Assembly (NCBI RefSeq): GCF_044891285.1
Contig: NZ_JAUIYO010000011.1
Coordinates: forward strand, 1 to 64,000
Length of the DNA: 64,000 bases
From: Pseudobacillus lumedeiriae
GTDB taxonomy: Bacteria; Bacillota; Bacilli; Bacillales; Domibacillaceae
Direction: 5' to 3'
Shown here: positions 57,161 through 64,000 of the stretch, one piece after another
How the letters are laid out: each line of letters starts with the position of its first letter
Numbering within the stretch: the first letter of the stretch is position 1
Program-made: the position numbers and the translations under genes
The notes under the pieces: model-generated
Database searches by the model: none
Told to the model about the DNA's origin: nothing
Seen by the model: only the letters and a program-made list of their open reading frames with translations

Positions 57161-58228
57161 TTATCCGTTATGATAGCGATACATCCAAAGAACGCCAGAT
57201 TTTAAGAAACGTGCTACCCGGCCTGTAATCGCGCGGTCAGCTACAAAGCCAAAGCCTTGTTTTTTACCGAGGGAGCCTAGAATCCCCTTTAATTTGATTT
57301 CCGGCAATTCTGCTGGCAGCGGTTCGTCTTTCCAGCGCTTGAGAAGGACTTGAACAATTTGTTCCGCTTGTTCTTCCGCTAGTTGAGCACTTGGTGCATG
57401 CGGCAGGCTGGCGCAGTCGCCGACGACATAGACGTGCTCATCATTTGGCAGGTTGTGATATTGAGAGAGCTTGACGCGTCCAGAACGGTCCTTTTCGACC
57501 GGCATATTACGGACGACTGGACTTGGCTGAATACCGGCTGTCCACACAACCGCATCCATTGGATACGCATCATCATGGTTATAGATCGTGTGCGGTTCTA
57601 CTTTTGTAATGTTGGCATTGTTGATCACTTCCACGCCATGATCAACAAACCACTTGTGGATGTATTTACTTAACCGTTCCGGGAAGTCTTTCAAAATTCG
57701 ATGACCGCGGTCAAATAATTTAATATCAAGGTCCGGGCGGCTTTCGCGCAGTTCACTTGCCAATTCGATTCCGCTTAACCCTGCCCCTACAATGCCGACT
57801 TTGGAACCTGCCGGCATATTGGAAAGTGTCTGGTACGTTTGACGAGACTTATCAATCGTTTGGATGCTGTGTGTACACTCTTCAGCTCCTGGCACGTTGT
57901 GATAGGTATCCACACACCCTAGGCCGATCACAAGGTCATCGTATGAAATGGCTTCTTTATCTTTAATAAGGACTTGTTTGTTCTCTAAGTCAATCTCGGT
58001 GACTTCTCCGAATACATGGTTTAAGCGGGCATGCTCGGGAAAGGTTACCCGAACTTCCTGATCAGAAACCGTTCCTGCTGCAAGAGCGTAATATTCTGTT
58101 TTTAAGCTGTGGTATGGAAACTTATCTACTAATGTAATCGTGACATCTTCAGGTAGTTGATTTGGAAGCAGCCGAAGCAATACACGCATATTGCCGTAGC
58201 CTCCGCCAAGAAGTACTAAATTTTTCAT
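57161..58228 (-). CDS. yutJ: NDH-2-like NAD(P)/FAD oxidoreductase YutJ
   Basis: 355 residues. FAD site LVLLGGGYGNMRVLLRLLP at the N-terminus (third Gly replaced by Asn), NAD site VGIVGAGLSGIELASELRE, and the second FAD motif VYVVGDCASL. It resembles type II NADH dehydrogenases, peripheral membrane enzymes that pass electrons to quinone; the physiological donor and acceptor of YutJ are not certain. ATG 58228 (MKNLVLL) is 7 bases after AAAGGGA, better placed than ATG 58234. It is divergent from yuzB. Confidence 0.88.
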   Translation of the reverse strand: MKNLVLLGGGYGNMRVLLRLLPNQLPEDVTITLVDKFPYHSLKTEYYALAAGTVSDQEVRVTFPEHARLNHVFGEVTEIDLENKQVLIKDKEAISYDDLVIGLGCVDTYHNVPGAEECTHSIQTIDKSRQTYQTLSNMPAGSKVGIVGAGLSGIELASELRESRPDLDIKLFDRGHRILKDFPERLSKYIHKWFVDHGVEVINNANITKVEPHTIYNHDDAYPMDAVVWTAGIQPSPVVRNMPVEKDRSGRVKLSQYHNLPNDEHVYVVGDCASLPHAPSAQLAEEQAEQIVQVLLKRWKDEPLPAELPEIKLKGILGSLGKKQGFGFVADRAITGRVARFLKSGVLWMYRYHNG

Positions 58229-58309
58229 CTGCATGTCCCTTTCTGTACAATATGTATTTAAATTTTGATGTTCTCGGAAATGAAGATTAAAGCAACGAAA
58301 CGATTTTAT

Positions 58310-58451
58310 CCCGCATTAACTGGCAGTAAGACCCTTACCTCGAGGCTTCAGCTTGTTTCTAAGAAGCATAGGTGGGGGATCAACTGCCAGTAAGCGCCCG
58401 GTCCATTCAACTAACCATGAGGGGGATGAAGAAATTCCCCCCCCTCATGGA
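58310..58451. ncRNA. Structured two-hairpin element between yutJ and yuzB
   Basis: ACTGGCAGT (58319-58327) pairs with ACTGCCAGT (58383-58391). Inside, CCCTTACCT (58332-58340) pairs with AGGTGGGGG (58370-58378) with two G-U pairs, and GCTTC (58345-58349) pairs with GAAGC (58363-58367). A second hairpin, CCATGAGGGGG / CCCCCTCATGG (58415-58450), follows 23 bases on. No T-run or frame explains it. It could be a structured RNA, or a remnant of a non-autonomous mobile element with subterminal palindromes. The rest of 58229-58591 holds the two divergent promoters. Confidence 0.5.
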
Positions 58452-58591
58452 AGTTTCATTTTATTCTGCCATCATGAGTATATCTAAATACAGCGTTTTT
58501 CACAACAGACATTAGGTATTTTCACTTTAAAGTTTTCTGCTTTTCTCTAGGGATAAGAGATAGTAGAATAGAGGAAAGAGGTGAATGGAGA

Positions 58592-58828
58592 ATGAAACCG
58601 ATTATTGAATTTTGTATTAGTAATTTAGCAAACGGTGCGCAAAAAGCACTTGAAATATTAGAAAGAGATTCCAATCTTGATGTCATTGAGTATGGTTGTC
58701 TCGGCTATTGTACCAAATGTGCAGAAGGGCTGTATGCGCTCGTAAATGGAGAACCGGTCACAGGACAAACTCCAGAAGAGCTGGTCGATCATATTTATGA
58801 ATATCTAGAAGAAAATCCAATGTTTTAA
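58592..58828 (+). CDS. yuzB: YuzB family protein (DUF1450)
   Basis: 78 residues; DUF1450 pattern with Cys at MKPIIEFC, then EYGCLGYCTKCAEGLYALVN, a Cx3Cx2C set that could bind a metal or cluster. Small cytosolic protein of unknown role, adjacent to yutJ in B. subtilis too. AGAGGTGAATGGAG precedes the ATG. Confidence 0.9.
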   Translation: MKPIIEFCISNLANGAQKALEILERDSNLDVIEYGCLGYCTKCAEGLYALVNGEPVTGQTPEELVDHIYEYLEENPMF

Positions 58829-58831
58829 TCA

Positions 58832-59047
58832 ATAAGGATGTCCCAAAAGTATAACTTTTAGGAGCATCCTTTTTTGTATGATTCTTTACATTTGTCTGTT
58901 GATGTTCGTTCCAGGCGCCTCCGCTTTTCTTTGTCCAGCTGCGCCTAGCTCCTCGAGGTCAAATAACCTTTCCCAATGAAGCCAAAGAGCGGCTTCTTTG
59001 GTGAAAGAACATTTGCTTGTCGGGGCTGACCGAGGCGCTTCCGCTTT
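58832..59047 (+). repeat. Family II end fused to a family III repeat (copy D)
   Basis: The first part (to about 58915) is the family II beginning: GTCCCAAAAGTATAACTTTT, AGGAGCATCCTTTTTT, TTGTCTGTTGATGTTCGTTC and CAGGCGCC. It then switches to a family III unit (CGCTTTTCTTTGTCCAGCTG, CTCGAGGTC, CTTGTCGGGGCTGACCGAGG, CGCTTCCGCTTTTC). The first hairpin is a plausible terminator for yuzB. Confidence 0.7.
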
Positions 59048-59052
59048 TCTTA

Positions 59053-59754
59053 CTACACGTTTGCTTCGTTTTTTTTCATGTTGTCCCGCAGTTCGTACCA
59101 GCGGTCTCGTGCCATTTCAATGAGTTGTTTTTCTCTCGGTTCGCGCTGTTTTTCAAGCACTTTTGAGAAATAGGTGACCGCTTTGTCCCATTGATCAATT
59201 CGCACGTGTAATTCTGCCAGTAAATATAGGACCTTTACATCTGACATCGATGTTAACGTTAAATCTTCATTAATATATGCTTCTTCATATTGTTTGGCTG
59301 CAAGAGCAAGGAAGCGTTTTTCCTCACCCGTTTCTGATACATCCCGATAAAGCCAAGCCGTGCGCAGGGCCAGTCCTGCTAGTGTTAAGTGTTTTTCTTT
59401 TTTCAGCAGGCCGGAATAGAGAGCGAGTTTATAGCTGTTAATCGCTTTATGAATGGTTCTTTGTCTGCCGTAATCCTGGTGAACCCAGTTGCTCGAAATT
59501 TTTTCTTTCAATACATTTTTCGTGCCGGGAGCAAAAAACTTGGAGAAGTCATCGGTGAAGGAATATCCGCAATGAGGGCATACTTTCACGTTATAGAGCA
59601 ATGGATTGATTTCAGGATCTTCATACTTAGGCTTTAAATCAGTGTCCTGTCCCATTACTTTGACGAAACGATTTCTTACTTTTATGGATGAAAATGTCTG
59701 CTGGCATAGGTGGCATTTTTCTTCTTTTTCATAAAAAGGGGAGATATTGTCCAT
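59053..59754 (-). CDS. DUF2225 protein with zinc-ribbon-like N-terminus and TPR-like tail
   Basis: 233 residues. Two CxxC pairs, CHLCQQTF (near residue 14) and CPHCGYSF (near 59), suggest a zinc-binding N-terminal domain. Residues about 95-220 are helical and TPR-like (AINSYKLALYSGLL, AAKQYEEAYINEDL, LLAELHVRIDQWDKAVTYF). DUF2225 proteins are widespread in Bacilli without a known function; protein-protein interaction is likely. AGGAGG precedes ATG 59754. Confidence 0.88.
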   Translation of the reverse strand: MDNISPFYEKEEKCHLCQQTFSSIKVRNRFVKVMGQDTDLKPKYEDPEINPLLYNVKVCPHCGYSFTDDFSKFFAPGTKNVLKEKISSNWVHQDYGRQRTIHKAINSYKLALYSGLLKKEKHLTLAGLALRTAWLYRDVSETGEEKRFLALAAKQYEEAYINEDLTLTSMSDVKVLYLLAELHVRIDQWDKAVTYFSKVLEKQREPREKQLIEMARDRWYELRDNMKKNEANV

Positions 59755-59950
59755 TTCAACTGCCTCCTAGATACTTTTTATAAGTCGATCTACTTAATCT
59801 TCTTTATTGATTATACCTCTTTTTGTGTAAAAAGAACTATGTAAAAGGAACTTTTCCGTGAATTTTTATGAACCTTAGAAGTTAAATGGTTGAGAAGGTT
59901 TTTGGTGATGTATATACTAATAGTAGCAATAGAAGAATGGAGGGATCCCA

Positions 59951-60319
59951 TTGCAAGAACAAGAAGTAGTGAAGATTACAGAAGCAGCTGCTTTTCAGAT
60001 TAAAGAGATGATGAAACAAAACGAGGAAGAAGGAGCCGCTTTACGTGTAACCGTGCATGGCGGGGGATGCAGCGGCCTGTCTTACGGCATGGGATTTGAC
60101 CGCGAGATAAAAGAGGACGACATTCAATTCAAGCAACATGACATTGACATTATTGTAGATCAAGAAAGTGCACCCATTTTAAATGGAACAGTGATTGATT
60201 ATAAACAATCTTTAATGGGCGGAGGATTTACCATTGAAAATCCGAATGCCATTGCTTCATGCGGCTGCGGTTCATCCTTCCGCACAGCTGCTAATTCCGG
60301 CAAGCCGGAGAATTGTTAA
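59951..60319 (+). CDS. yutM: A-type Fe-S carrier YutM (HesB/IscA family)
   Basis: 122 residues with the three conserved cysteines: one in HGGGCSGLSYGMGF (near 41) and two in SCGCGSSFRTA (near 106-108). It carries Fe-S clusters from the Suf scaffold to apoproteins. It uses a TTG start (MQEQEVVKI) 5 bases after GGAGGGA. Read together with yutI and the suf operon, the window encodes most of an Fe-S delivery pathway. It ends at a bidirectional terminator. Confidence 0.94.
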   Translation: MQEQEVVKITEAAAFQIKEMMKQNEEEGAALRVTVHGGGCSGLSYGMGFDREIKEDDIQFKQHDIDIIVDQESAPILNGTVIDYKQSLMGGGFTIENPNAIASCGCGSSFRTAANSGKPENC

Positions 60320-60320
60320 A

Positions 60321-60357
60321 CAAGAAAAAGCGTCCTCTTCAGGGCGCTTTTTCTTAT
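60321..60357. terminator. Bidirectional terminator
   Basis: AAGAAAAAGCGTCC pairs with GGGCGCTTTTTCTT around CTCTTCA. It lies between the convergent yutM and the SDR-like gene. Confidence 0.92.
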
Positions 60358-60367
60358 AATCGATTCA

Positions 60368-61009
60368 TTACACCTGTTTCAACGCTTCTTTAATGGGTAT
60401 ACTGCCGCTCACAATTTCGAATGATTTTCCTTCCGTGCCTTTGGCAAGTAAGGATTCAACGAGCACGCGGGCAGCGTCCTCTCGAGAGATGGCGCCTCCC
60501 ATCGGTGAACCTTGCGTGGTTAAGCCGATCATACCTGTTCCTGGTTCATTTGTTAATCTGCCTGACCGCACGATTGTAAAGTTGAGTTTGCTTTTCATTA
60601 AATGCTCCTCTGCCGCTTTTTTTGCGTCTAAGTAAGGCTGTAAAGCGGGTGGAGCTTTTCCGGGAGTATTTGTTCCCAGCGCGCTCAACAAAACAAAGCG
60701 TTCAATTTCTTTTTCTTTCGCGAAGTCCGCCGCTTTTTTTGCTCCTTCTTGGCCAATTGTTATCATGTTGCCGGGATCAGCAGATGTATCTGGTTCATCA
60801 GCGAAAATAACAGCATTTACATCGTTCATTGTAAAACTGAAGTCTTGCCCCAAGTCCGCCAGAATCGCCTTGGAGCCAAGCTTCTCCATTTCCTCCATTT
60901 GTTCGGCCTTGCAGATCATTGATCGGACGAGATGCTGGTTGCTTTCGGCAAGGATTTTCACGATCTTTTTACCAATTAGTCCTCCTGCGCCGATGACAAG
61001 TACGTTCAA
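60368..61009 (-). CDS. NAD(P)-binding oxidoreductase (atypical SDR, YhfK-like)
   Basis: 213 residues. The dinucleotide motif is VLVIGAGGLIGKKIVKIL at the N-terminus. RFVLLSALGTNTPGK and YLDAKKAAEEHLMKSKLNFT, then IVRSGRLTNEPGTG, are typical of the NAD(P)H-binding/NmrA-like atypical SDR group. Catalysis is not assured, and some members are redox sensors. Start TTG 61009 (MNVLVIGAGG) follows AAAGGTGAT; the GTG three codons earlier is part of that site. Confidence 0.85.
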   Translation of the reverse strand: MNVLVIGAGGLIGKKIVKILAESNQHLVRSMICKAEQMEEMEKLGSKAILADLGQDFSFTMNDVNAVIFADEPDTSADPGNMITIGQEGAKKAADFAKEKEIERFVLLSALGTNTPGKAPPALQPYLDAKKAAEEHLMKSKLNFTIVRSGRLTNEPGTGMIGLTTQGSPMGGAISREDAARVLVESLLAKGTEGKSFEIVSGSIPIKEALKQV

Positions 61010-61027
61010 AAAAATCACCTTTTTCTT

Positions 61028-61125
61028 AGGCTATGTTAATAACTATTGTTGATTATGTCCCTTTGTTGATTGAAGCGGAAGGCGAATGTCTGCAGCGGGA
61101 ATCAACAAGGAGTTTAACAAAGCCT
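61028..61125 (+). repeat. Family I repeat, best-preserved ends
   Basis: AGGCTATGTTAA at the left and TTAACAAAGCCT at the right form a 12-bp terminal inverted repeat with one mismatch. The body reads TAACTATTGTTGATTATGTC, CTTTGTTGATTGAAGCGG, GGAATCAACAAGGAG. At 98 bp this is a compact copy with both ends intact. Confidence 0.7.
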
Positions 61126-61312
61126 TTTCTTAAAGCATTCTTGTTAAATAATGTACCCTGTTTCCGCCGAAAAAAAACCGGAAGAATGGAACGAAAAGCA
61201 ATTGGATGAAATCCGCTAAATGTCTTGAAAAAGAAGTCTAAAAAGCATATTATTGAGATAGATAAGCCTTTGCTATAATTTCGCAATTACGATTGTGTTT
61301 TTTTACAACTAT

Positions 61313-61330
61313 TAGTGAAAAAAATCACAA
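61313..61330. promoter_or_regulatory. Rex-like operator upstream of yumB
   Basis: TAGTGAA-AAAA-ATCACAA matches the Rex consensus TTGTGAA-N4-TTCACAA with one mismatch per half. It lies about 35 bases after a likely TATAAT (61274-61279) and about 83 bases before the start codon. Rex senses NADH/NAD+ and controls NADH dehydrogenase genes in Bacillus, which fits. Confidence 0.6.
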
Positions 61331-61412
61331 TTTCAACGAATGACTGACAAACTATTTAAAATCGCATGCGAATGATTCGCAAAAATATGTACAGAAGGTG
61401 GCAAGGATCGTT

Positions 61413-62633
61413 ATGAAAAAACCAAAAATTGTTGTTCTAGGCGCAGGTTACGGTGGATTAATGACAGTTACTCGTCTTCAAAAAGCATTAGGCCAAGACG
61501 AAGCGGACATCGTGCTTGTAAACAAAAATGATTATCATTACGAAACGACTTGGCTTCATGAAGCATCTGCTGGTACGCTTCACCATGATCGTGTCCGCTA
61601 TGATATTAGCACGGTCATTAACCGCAGCAAAGTGGAATTTATCCGTGCAGAAGTGCAGGATATTAAAAAAGATGAAAAGAAAGTCATCTTAAATACGGGA
61701 GAAATTGATTATGACTACCTCGTATTTGCTTTAGGCGGAGAATCAGAAACATTTGGCATTCAAGGATTGAAGGAATATGCGTTTACAATATCTAATGTTA
61801 ATGCTGCCCGTCAAATCCGCGAACACATTGATTACCAATTTGCTACATATGCAACAGAAGCAGAGAAGAAAGAAGAACGTTTATCAATTGTTGTCGGCGG
61901 TGCTGGTTTCACTGGTATCGAGTTCCTTGGCGAACTTGTGAATCGTGTACCTGTACTTTGCCGTGAATACGATATTGATTATGCAAAAGTACGCATTTAT
62001 TGTGTAGAGGCTGCACCGATGGTTCTTCCGGGCTTCGATCCAGAGCTTGTTCAATATGCGGTAGCACTGCTTGAGAAAAAAGGTGTCGAATTCAAAATTG
62101 GCACAGCGATTAAAGAAGCGACTCCTGAGGGCATTAAAGTGGCTAAAGGCGACGAAGAAATGCAAGAAATTAAAGCTGGTACGGTCGTTTGGGCAGCAGG
62201 TGTCCGCGGCAACGAGATCATTGAAAAAGCTGGAATTGATAACATGCGTGCACGAGTAAAAGTAAATCCAGATTTGCGTGCTCCAGGAGAAGAAGATATT
62301 TTCGTTATTGGTGACTCTTCACTTATTATTAATGAAGAAATCAACCGCCCATACCCTCCAACAGCTCAAATTGCGATGCAGCAAGGGGAAGTATGTGCCC
62401 GCAACTTAGTAAGACTCGTAAAAGGCAATGCAGAAGAACTTGAAACATTCAAGCCGGACATTAAAGGGACAGTTTGTTCTTTAGGTGATGACGATGCGAT
62501 CGGTGTTGTTTTTGGTAAGAAAGTAACAGGTACAAAAGCATCTTTCATGAAGAAAATGGTCGATAACCGTGCATTATTAATGATTGGCGGACCATCACTC
62601 GTACTGAAAAAAGGTAAATTTAACATCTTGTAA
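61413..62633 (+). CDS. yumB: Type II NADH dehydrogenase-like protein YumB
   Basis: 406 residues, the same length as B. subtilis YumB. FAD motif IVVLGAGYGGLMTVTRLQKA, NAD motif IVVGGAGFTGIEFLGELVNR, and the second FAD motif EEDIFVIGDSSLI. The C-terminal amphipathic region (KMVDNRALLMIGGPSLVLKK) could attach to the membrane. It probably oxidises NADH and reduces menaquinone without proton pumping. ATG 61413 (MKKPKIVVLG) has CAAGGA 7 bases upstream. A Rex-like site lies in its leader. Confidence 0.92.
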   Translation: MKKPKIVVLGAGYGGLMTVTRLQKALGQDEADIVLVNKNDYHYETTWLHEASAGTLHHDRVRYDISTVINRSKVEFIRAEVQDIKKDEKKVILNTGEIDYDYLVFALGGESETFGIQGLKEYAFTISNVNAARQIREHIDYQFATYATEAEKKEERLSIVVGGAGFTGIEFLGELVNRVPVLCREYDIDYAKVRIYCVEAAPMVLPGFDPELVQYAVALLEKKGVEFKIGTAIKEATPEGIKVAKGDEEMQEIKAGTVVWAAGVRGNEIIEKAGIDNMRARVKVNPDLRAPGEEDIFVIGDSSLIINEEINRPYPPTAQIAMQQGEVCARNLVRLVKGNAEELETFKPDIKGTVCSLGDDDAIGVVFGKKVTGTKASFMKKMVDNRALLMIGGPSLVLKKGKFNIL

Positions 62634-62649
62634 GCTGCAGATTGAAAAA

Positions 62650-62702
62650 GAACGAAGGAGCTGTCCTGAAAGCTTGGCTTTCGGGATGGCTTCTTTTTTG
62701 CT
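62650..62702 (+). terminator. Terminator of yumB
   Basis: GAAGGAGCTGTCCTGAAAGC pairs with GCTTTCGGGATGGCTTC (G-U pairs and a small bulge) and is followed by TTTTTT. The stretch 62703-62905 shows nothing recognisable; B. subtilis has small yuiA here, and I find no counterpart. Confidence 0.88.
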
Positions 62703-62911
62703 ATGTTAAATAAATAGTAGAGTTGATCGAGTAGTTTCTGGCTCAATTCGTCTGCTCTCCTAGTTTTGCAGTACGAATCCCAGTAAATGTTCACTTGTTT
62801 TTATGTTTAGAATTTTTAGGCGGTATAACATACTAAATTAATTGAATCTATCTTTTTTTGCTCGATTCCTTTTGAATAGAGAAAGGTGGATTGAGCAGGA
62901 GCGTCGTATAG

Positions 62912-62940
62912 TTGACGTTTTATGTAGAATTGAGTACACT
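62912..62940 (+). promoter_or_regulatory. Sigma-A promoter of yuiB
   Basis: TTGACG, a 17-base spacer and TACACT, 28 bases before the yuiB start. Confidence 0.65.
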
Positions 62941-62968
62941 ATTCAATAGTGATTTAGGGGGGAACAGG

Positions 62969-63286
62969 ATGCATATAGCGATTTTACTTGTTTCAGTGTT
63001 GCTGTTTTTCGTACTATTCTTTGGCATCGGCTTTTTGCTGAATATGCTGCTTCGAATGACTTGGATTATGGCGATTCTTTATCCGCTTGTAACGATCATG
63101 ATTGTGGATGGGATCAGCACATTTGACTATATTTTTAACGCGAATGAAGCGTTTGGTATGTTAGGAGCAAAGATGACGGCATTGAAGCTGGCGGACATTA
63201 TTATTTTAACGAGCGGCTTGATTGGTGCGTTTACGTCTGGCATCACGATGAGAATCTTGCGTCAAAAAGGATATCAAATGTTTTAA
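62969..63286 (+). CDS. yuiB: YuiB family membrane protein
   Basis: 105 residues with three hydrophobic segments (ILLVSVLLFFVLFFGIGFLL, WIMAILYPLVTIMIV, LADIIILTSGLIGAFTSGI). Conserved small integral membrane protein of unknown function, next to yumB as in B. subtilis. AGGGGGGAACAGG precedes ATG 62969; upstream codons of the open frame overlap the promoter and are not used. Confidence 0.9.
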   Translation: MHIAILLVSVLLFFVLFFGIGFLLNMLLRMTWIMAILYPLVTIMIVDGISTFDYIFNANEAFGMLGAKMTALKLADIIILTSGLIGAFTSGITMRILRQKGYQMF

Positions 63287-63314
63287 CGGCTCATAGCAGC
63301 CGTTTTTTTATTAT
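63284..63314 (+). terminator. Terminator of yuiB
   Basis: AACGGCT and AGCCGTT around a six-base loop, followed by TTTTT; the stem starts at the stop codon. Confidence 0.88.
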
Positions 63315-63350
63315 TCAGTTTTCTAGTACTGTTATTCCTATGGTTTAATG

Positions 63351-63412
63351 TGTCTGTTAAGAGAAGAAAGCACCGCCTGCAGCGGAAATCAGCGGGGAAG
63401 TTTAATGAAGCC
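63351..63412 (+). repeat. Family I repeat, degraded copy
   Basis: TGTCTGTTAAGAGAAGAAAG, then CGCCTGCAGCGGAAATCAGC and GGGGAAGTTTAATGAAGCCT. The right part of the family I plan is clear, the left eroded. Confidence 0.5.
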
Positions 63413-63414
63413 TT

Positions 63415-63462
63415 TCAAAAAAGCAGCGAACACCGATTAACGGGCTTCGCTGCTTTTTTGAA
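63415..63462. terminator. Terminator overlapping the 3' end of the cobalamin-type binding protein gene
   Basis: AAAAAAGCAGCGAA and TTCGCTGCTTTTTT form a near-perfect stem around a 15-base loop. The minus-strand gene ends inside the hairpin. Confidence 0.88.
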
Positions 63463-64000
63463 ATAATGGATCTAATGGAACAGATTGAAAGGCGTTTGGA
63501 TGGATCATCTTTGCCAGCTTATCCAAACCGATGATTAGGCGCGGCGATGGCCGGCAAAAAAAGTCTTCTTCCATGACGGCGATCTGTTGTTTTTGAACAG
63601 CAGGCAGTTCGTTCCAGCCTTCCCGTTTATGGACAACTGCTGGATTGATTTTTTCAGTCCTCACACCCACCCATGAAAGTAAAATATAATCGGGTTCTCT
63701 TCGTTTTACTTCCTCCAAATCAGTTTGGAAGCTGGCTGTATCCTTATCAGCGAACACATTCCGGGCACCGGCCAGCTCGCTAATTTCCGTCAGCCAATTA
63801 ACTCTTCCCGGGGTAAACACAGGCTTTGGCCACCATTCCCAATAAAGAGAGGGACGTTCGTGGATGAGCGATGCAATAGAGTGAAACTGCGCTAACTGCG
63901 TACGATATCGCTCCGCTACCTGTTTTCCTCGTTCTGGCACCTCACATGCTGCCCCAATTTCTTCAATCGATTCACCGATTTCTGCAAGTGAATGCGAGTT
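63437..64000 (-). CDS. Cobalamin-type ABC transporter substrate-binding protein (partial)
   Basis: The last 187 residues are in the window; the frame is open to the edge (it reads NSHSLAEIGESIEEIGAACE before VPERGKQ), so the gene continues beyond 64000. The segments FTPGRVNWLTEISELAGARN, DLEEVKRREPDYILLSWVGV and RLIIGLDKLAKMIHP match the BtuF-like type III periplasmic-binding fold. The likely role is capture of vitamin B12 or a related corrinoid, or a siderophore; the signal peptide and any permease partners are not visible. Confidence 0.82.
   Translation of the reverse strand, partial: NSHSLAEIGESIEEIGAACEVPERGKQVAERYRTQLAQFHSIASLIHERPSLYWEWWPKPVFTPGRVNWLTEISELAGARNVFADKDTASFQTDLEEVKRREPDYILLSWVGVRTEKINPAVVHKREGWNELPAVQKQQIAVMEEDFFCRPSPRLIIGLDKLAKMIHPNAFQSVPLDPLFQKSSEAR

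Noticed and set aside
1..64000. CRISPR array, prophage, integrative element or intact IS
   Set aside because: No regularly spaced identical repeats with unique spacers, no cas, integrase, phage or transposase gene was found. All repeats are dispersed intergenic elements, the suf tandem units, the KGG gene repeat or the Fur/leader duplication.

Overview
This window looks like the chromosome of an aerobic, endospore-forming member of the Bacillaceae. The basis is gene content and order: yunB, lytH, yutC-yutD-yutE-yutF-yutG-yutH, yutI-yuzD, yutJ-yuzB, yutM, yumB and yuiB, plus gcvH-yusI-yusF-yusE-yusD-metNPQ and sufCDSUB, follow the neighbourhoods known from Bacillus subtilis. Sporulation and germination genes (yunB, lytH, a YhcN/YlaJ-type lipoprotein, yutH, a gerA-type operon) support a spore former. 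The species is not identified. I see no rRNA, tRNA, CRISPR array, prophage or intact transposase gene.

Layout. 1-6.99 kb: a tautomerase-fold isomerase, a sodium:solute symporter with its own 38-residue partner, a KGG-repeat stress protein, a K+/H+ antiporter, a secreted polysaccharide deacetylase and a SIMPL-domain protein. 7-9.5 kb: TPP riboswitch and thiC. 9.5-13.9 kb: a Fur-controlled siderophore-iron uptake locus (binding protein, two permeases, FhuF-like reductase) with no ATPase gene; its Fur/leader region occurs twice. 14-19.6 kb: fadN-fadA-fadE behind a FadR operator. 20-25 kb: yusI, gcvH, yusF, yusE, yusD, then SAM riboswitch and metNPQ. 25.8-31.3 kb: sufCDSUB, with repeat copies between sufC and sufD. 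31.8-40 kb: yunF-like, yunD-like, yunB, a lysine-riboswitch-controlled NhaC-family carrier, an NSS amino-acid transporter with a MetS-type small subunit, and lytH. 40-48.6 kb: lipA and the yut cluster. 48.6-53 kb: a GABA locus (gabT, a sigma-54 activator, gabD) with a clear sigma-54 promoter and two upstream activator boxes. 53-57 kb: a gerA-type germinant receptor operon. 57-64 kb: two NDH-2-like flavoproteins, YuzB, a DUF2225 protein, YutM, an SDR-like protein, YuiB and a partial cobalamin-type binding protein.

How it fits together. The window is mostly core metabolism: thiamine, lipoate (lipA and the GcvH acceptor), Fe-S assembly (SufCDSUB, YutM, YutI), fatty-acid beta-oxidation, methionine and iron uptake, plus GABA use. 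Much of the control is legible: TPP, SAM and lysine riboswitches; FadR, Fur and Rex-like operators; sigma-54, sigma-E, sigma-B-like and sigma-G-like promoters.

The least ordinary material is non-coding. There are three families of intergenic repeats: a MITE-like family with GGCTWTGTTAA ends, composite terminator elements, and tandem GC-rich repeats inside the suf operon. There is also a duplicated Fur/leader/hairpin block and a compact two-hairpin element between yutJ and yuzB. The gab and ger loci interrupt the expected yuzD-yutJ adjacency.
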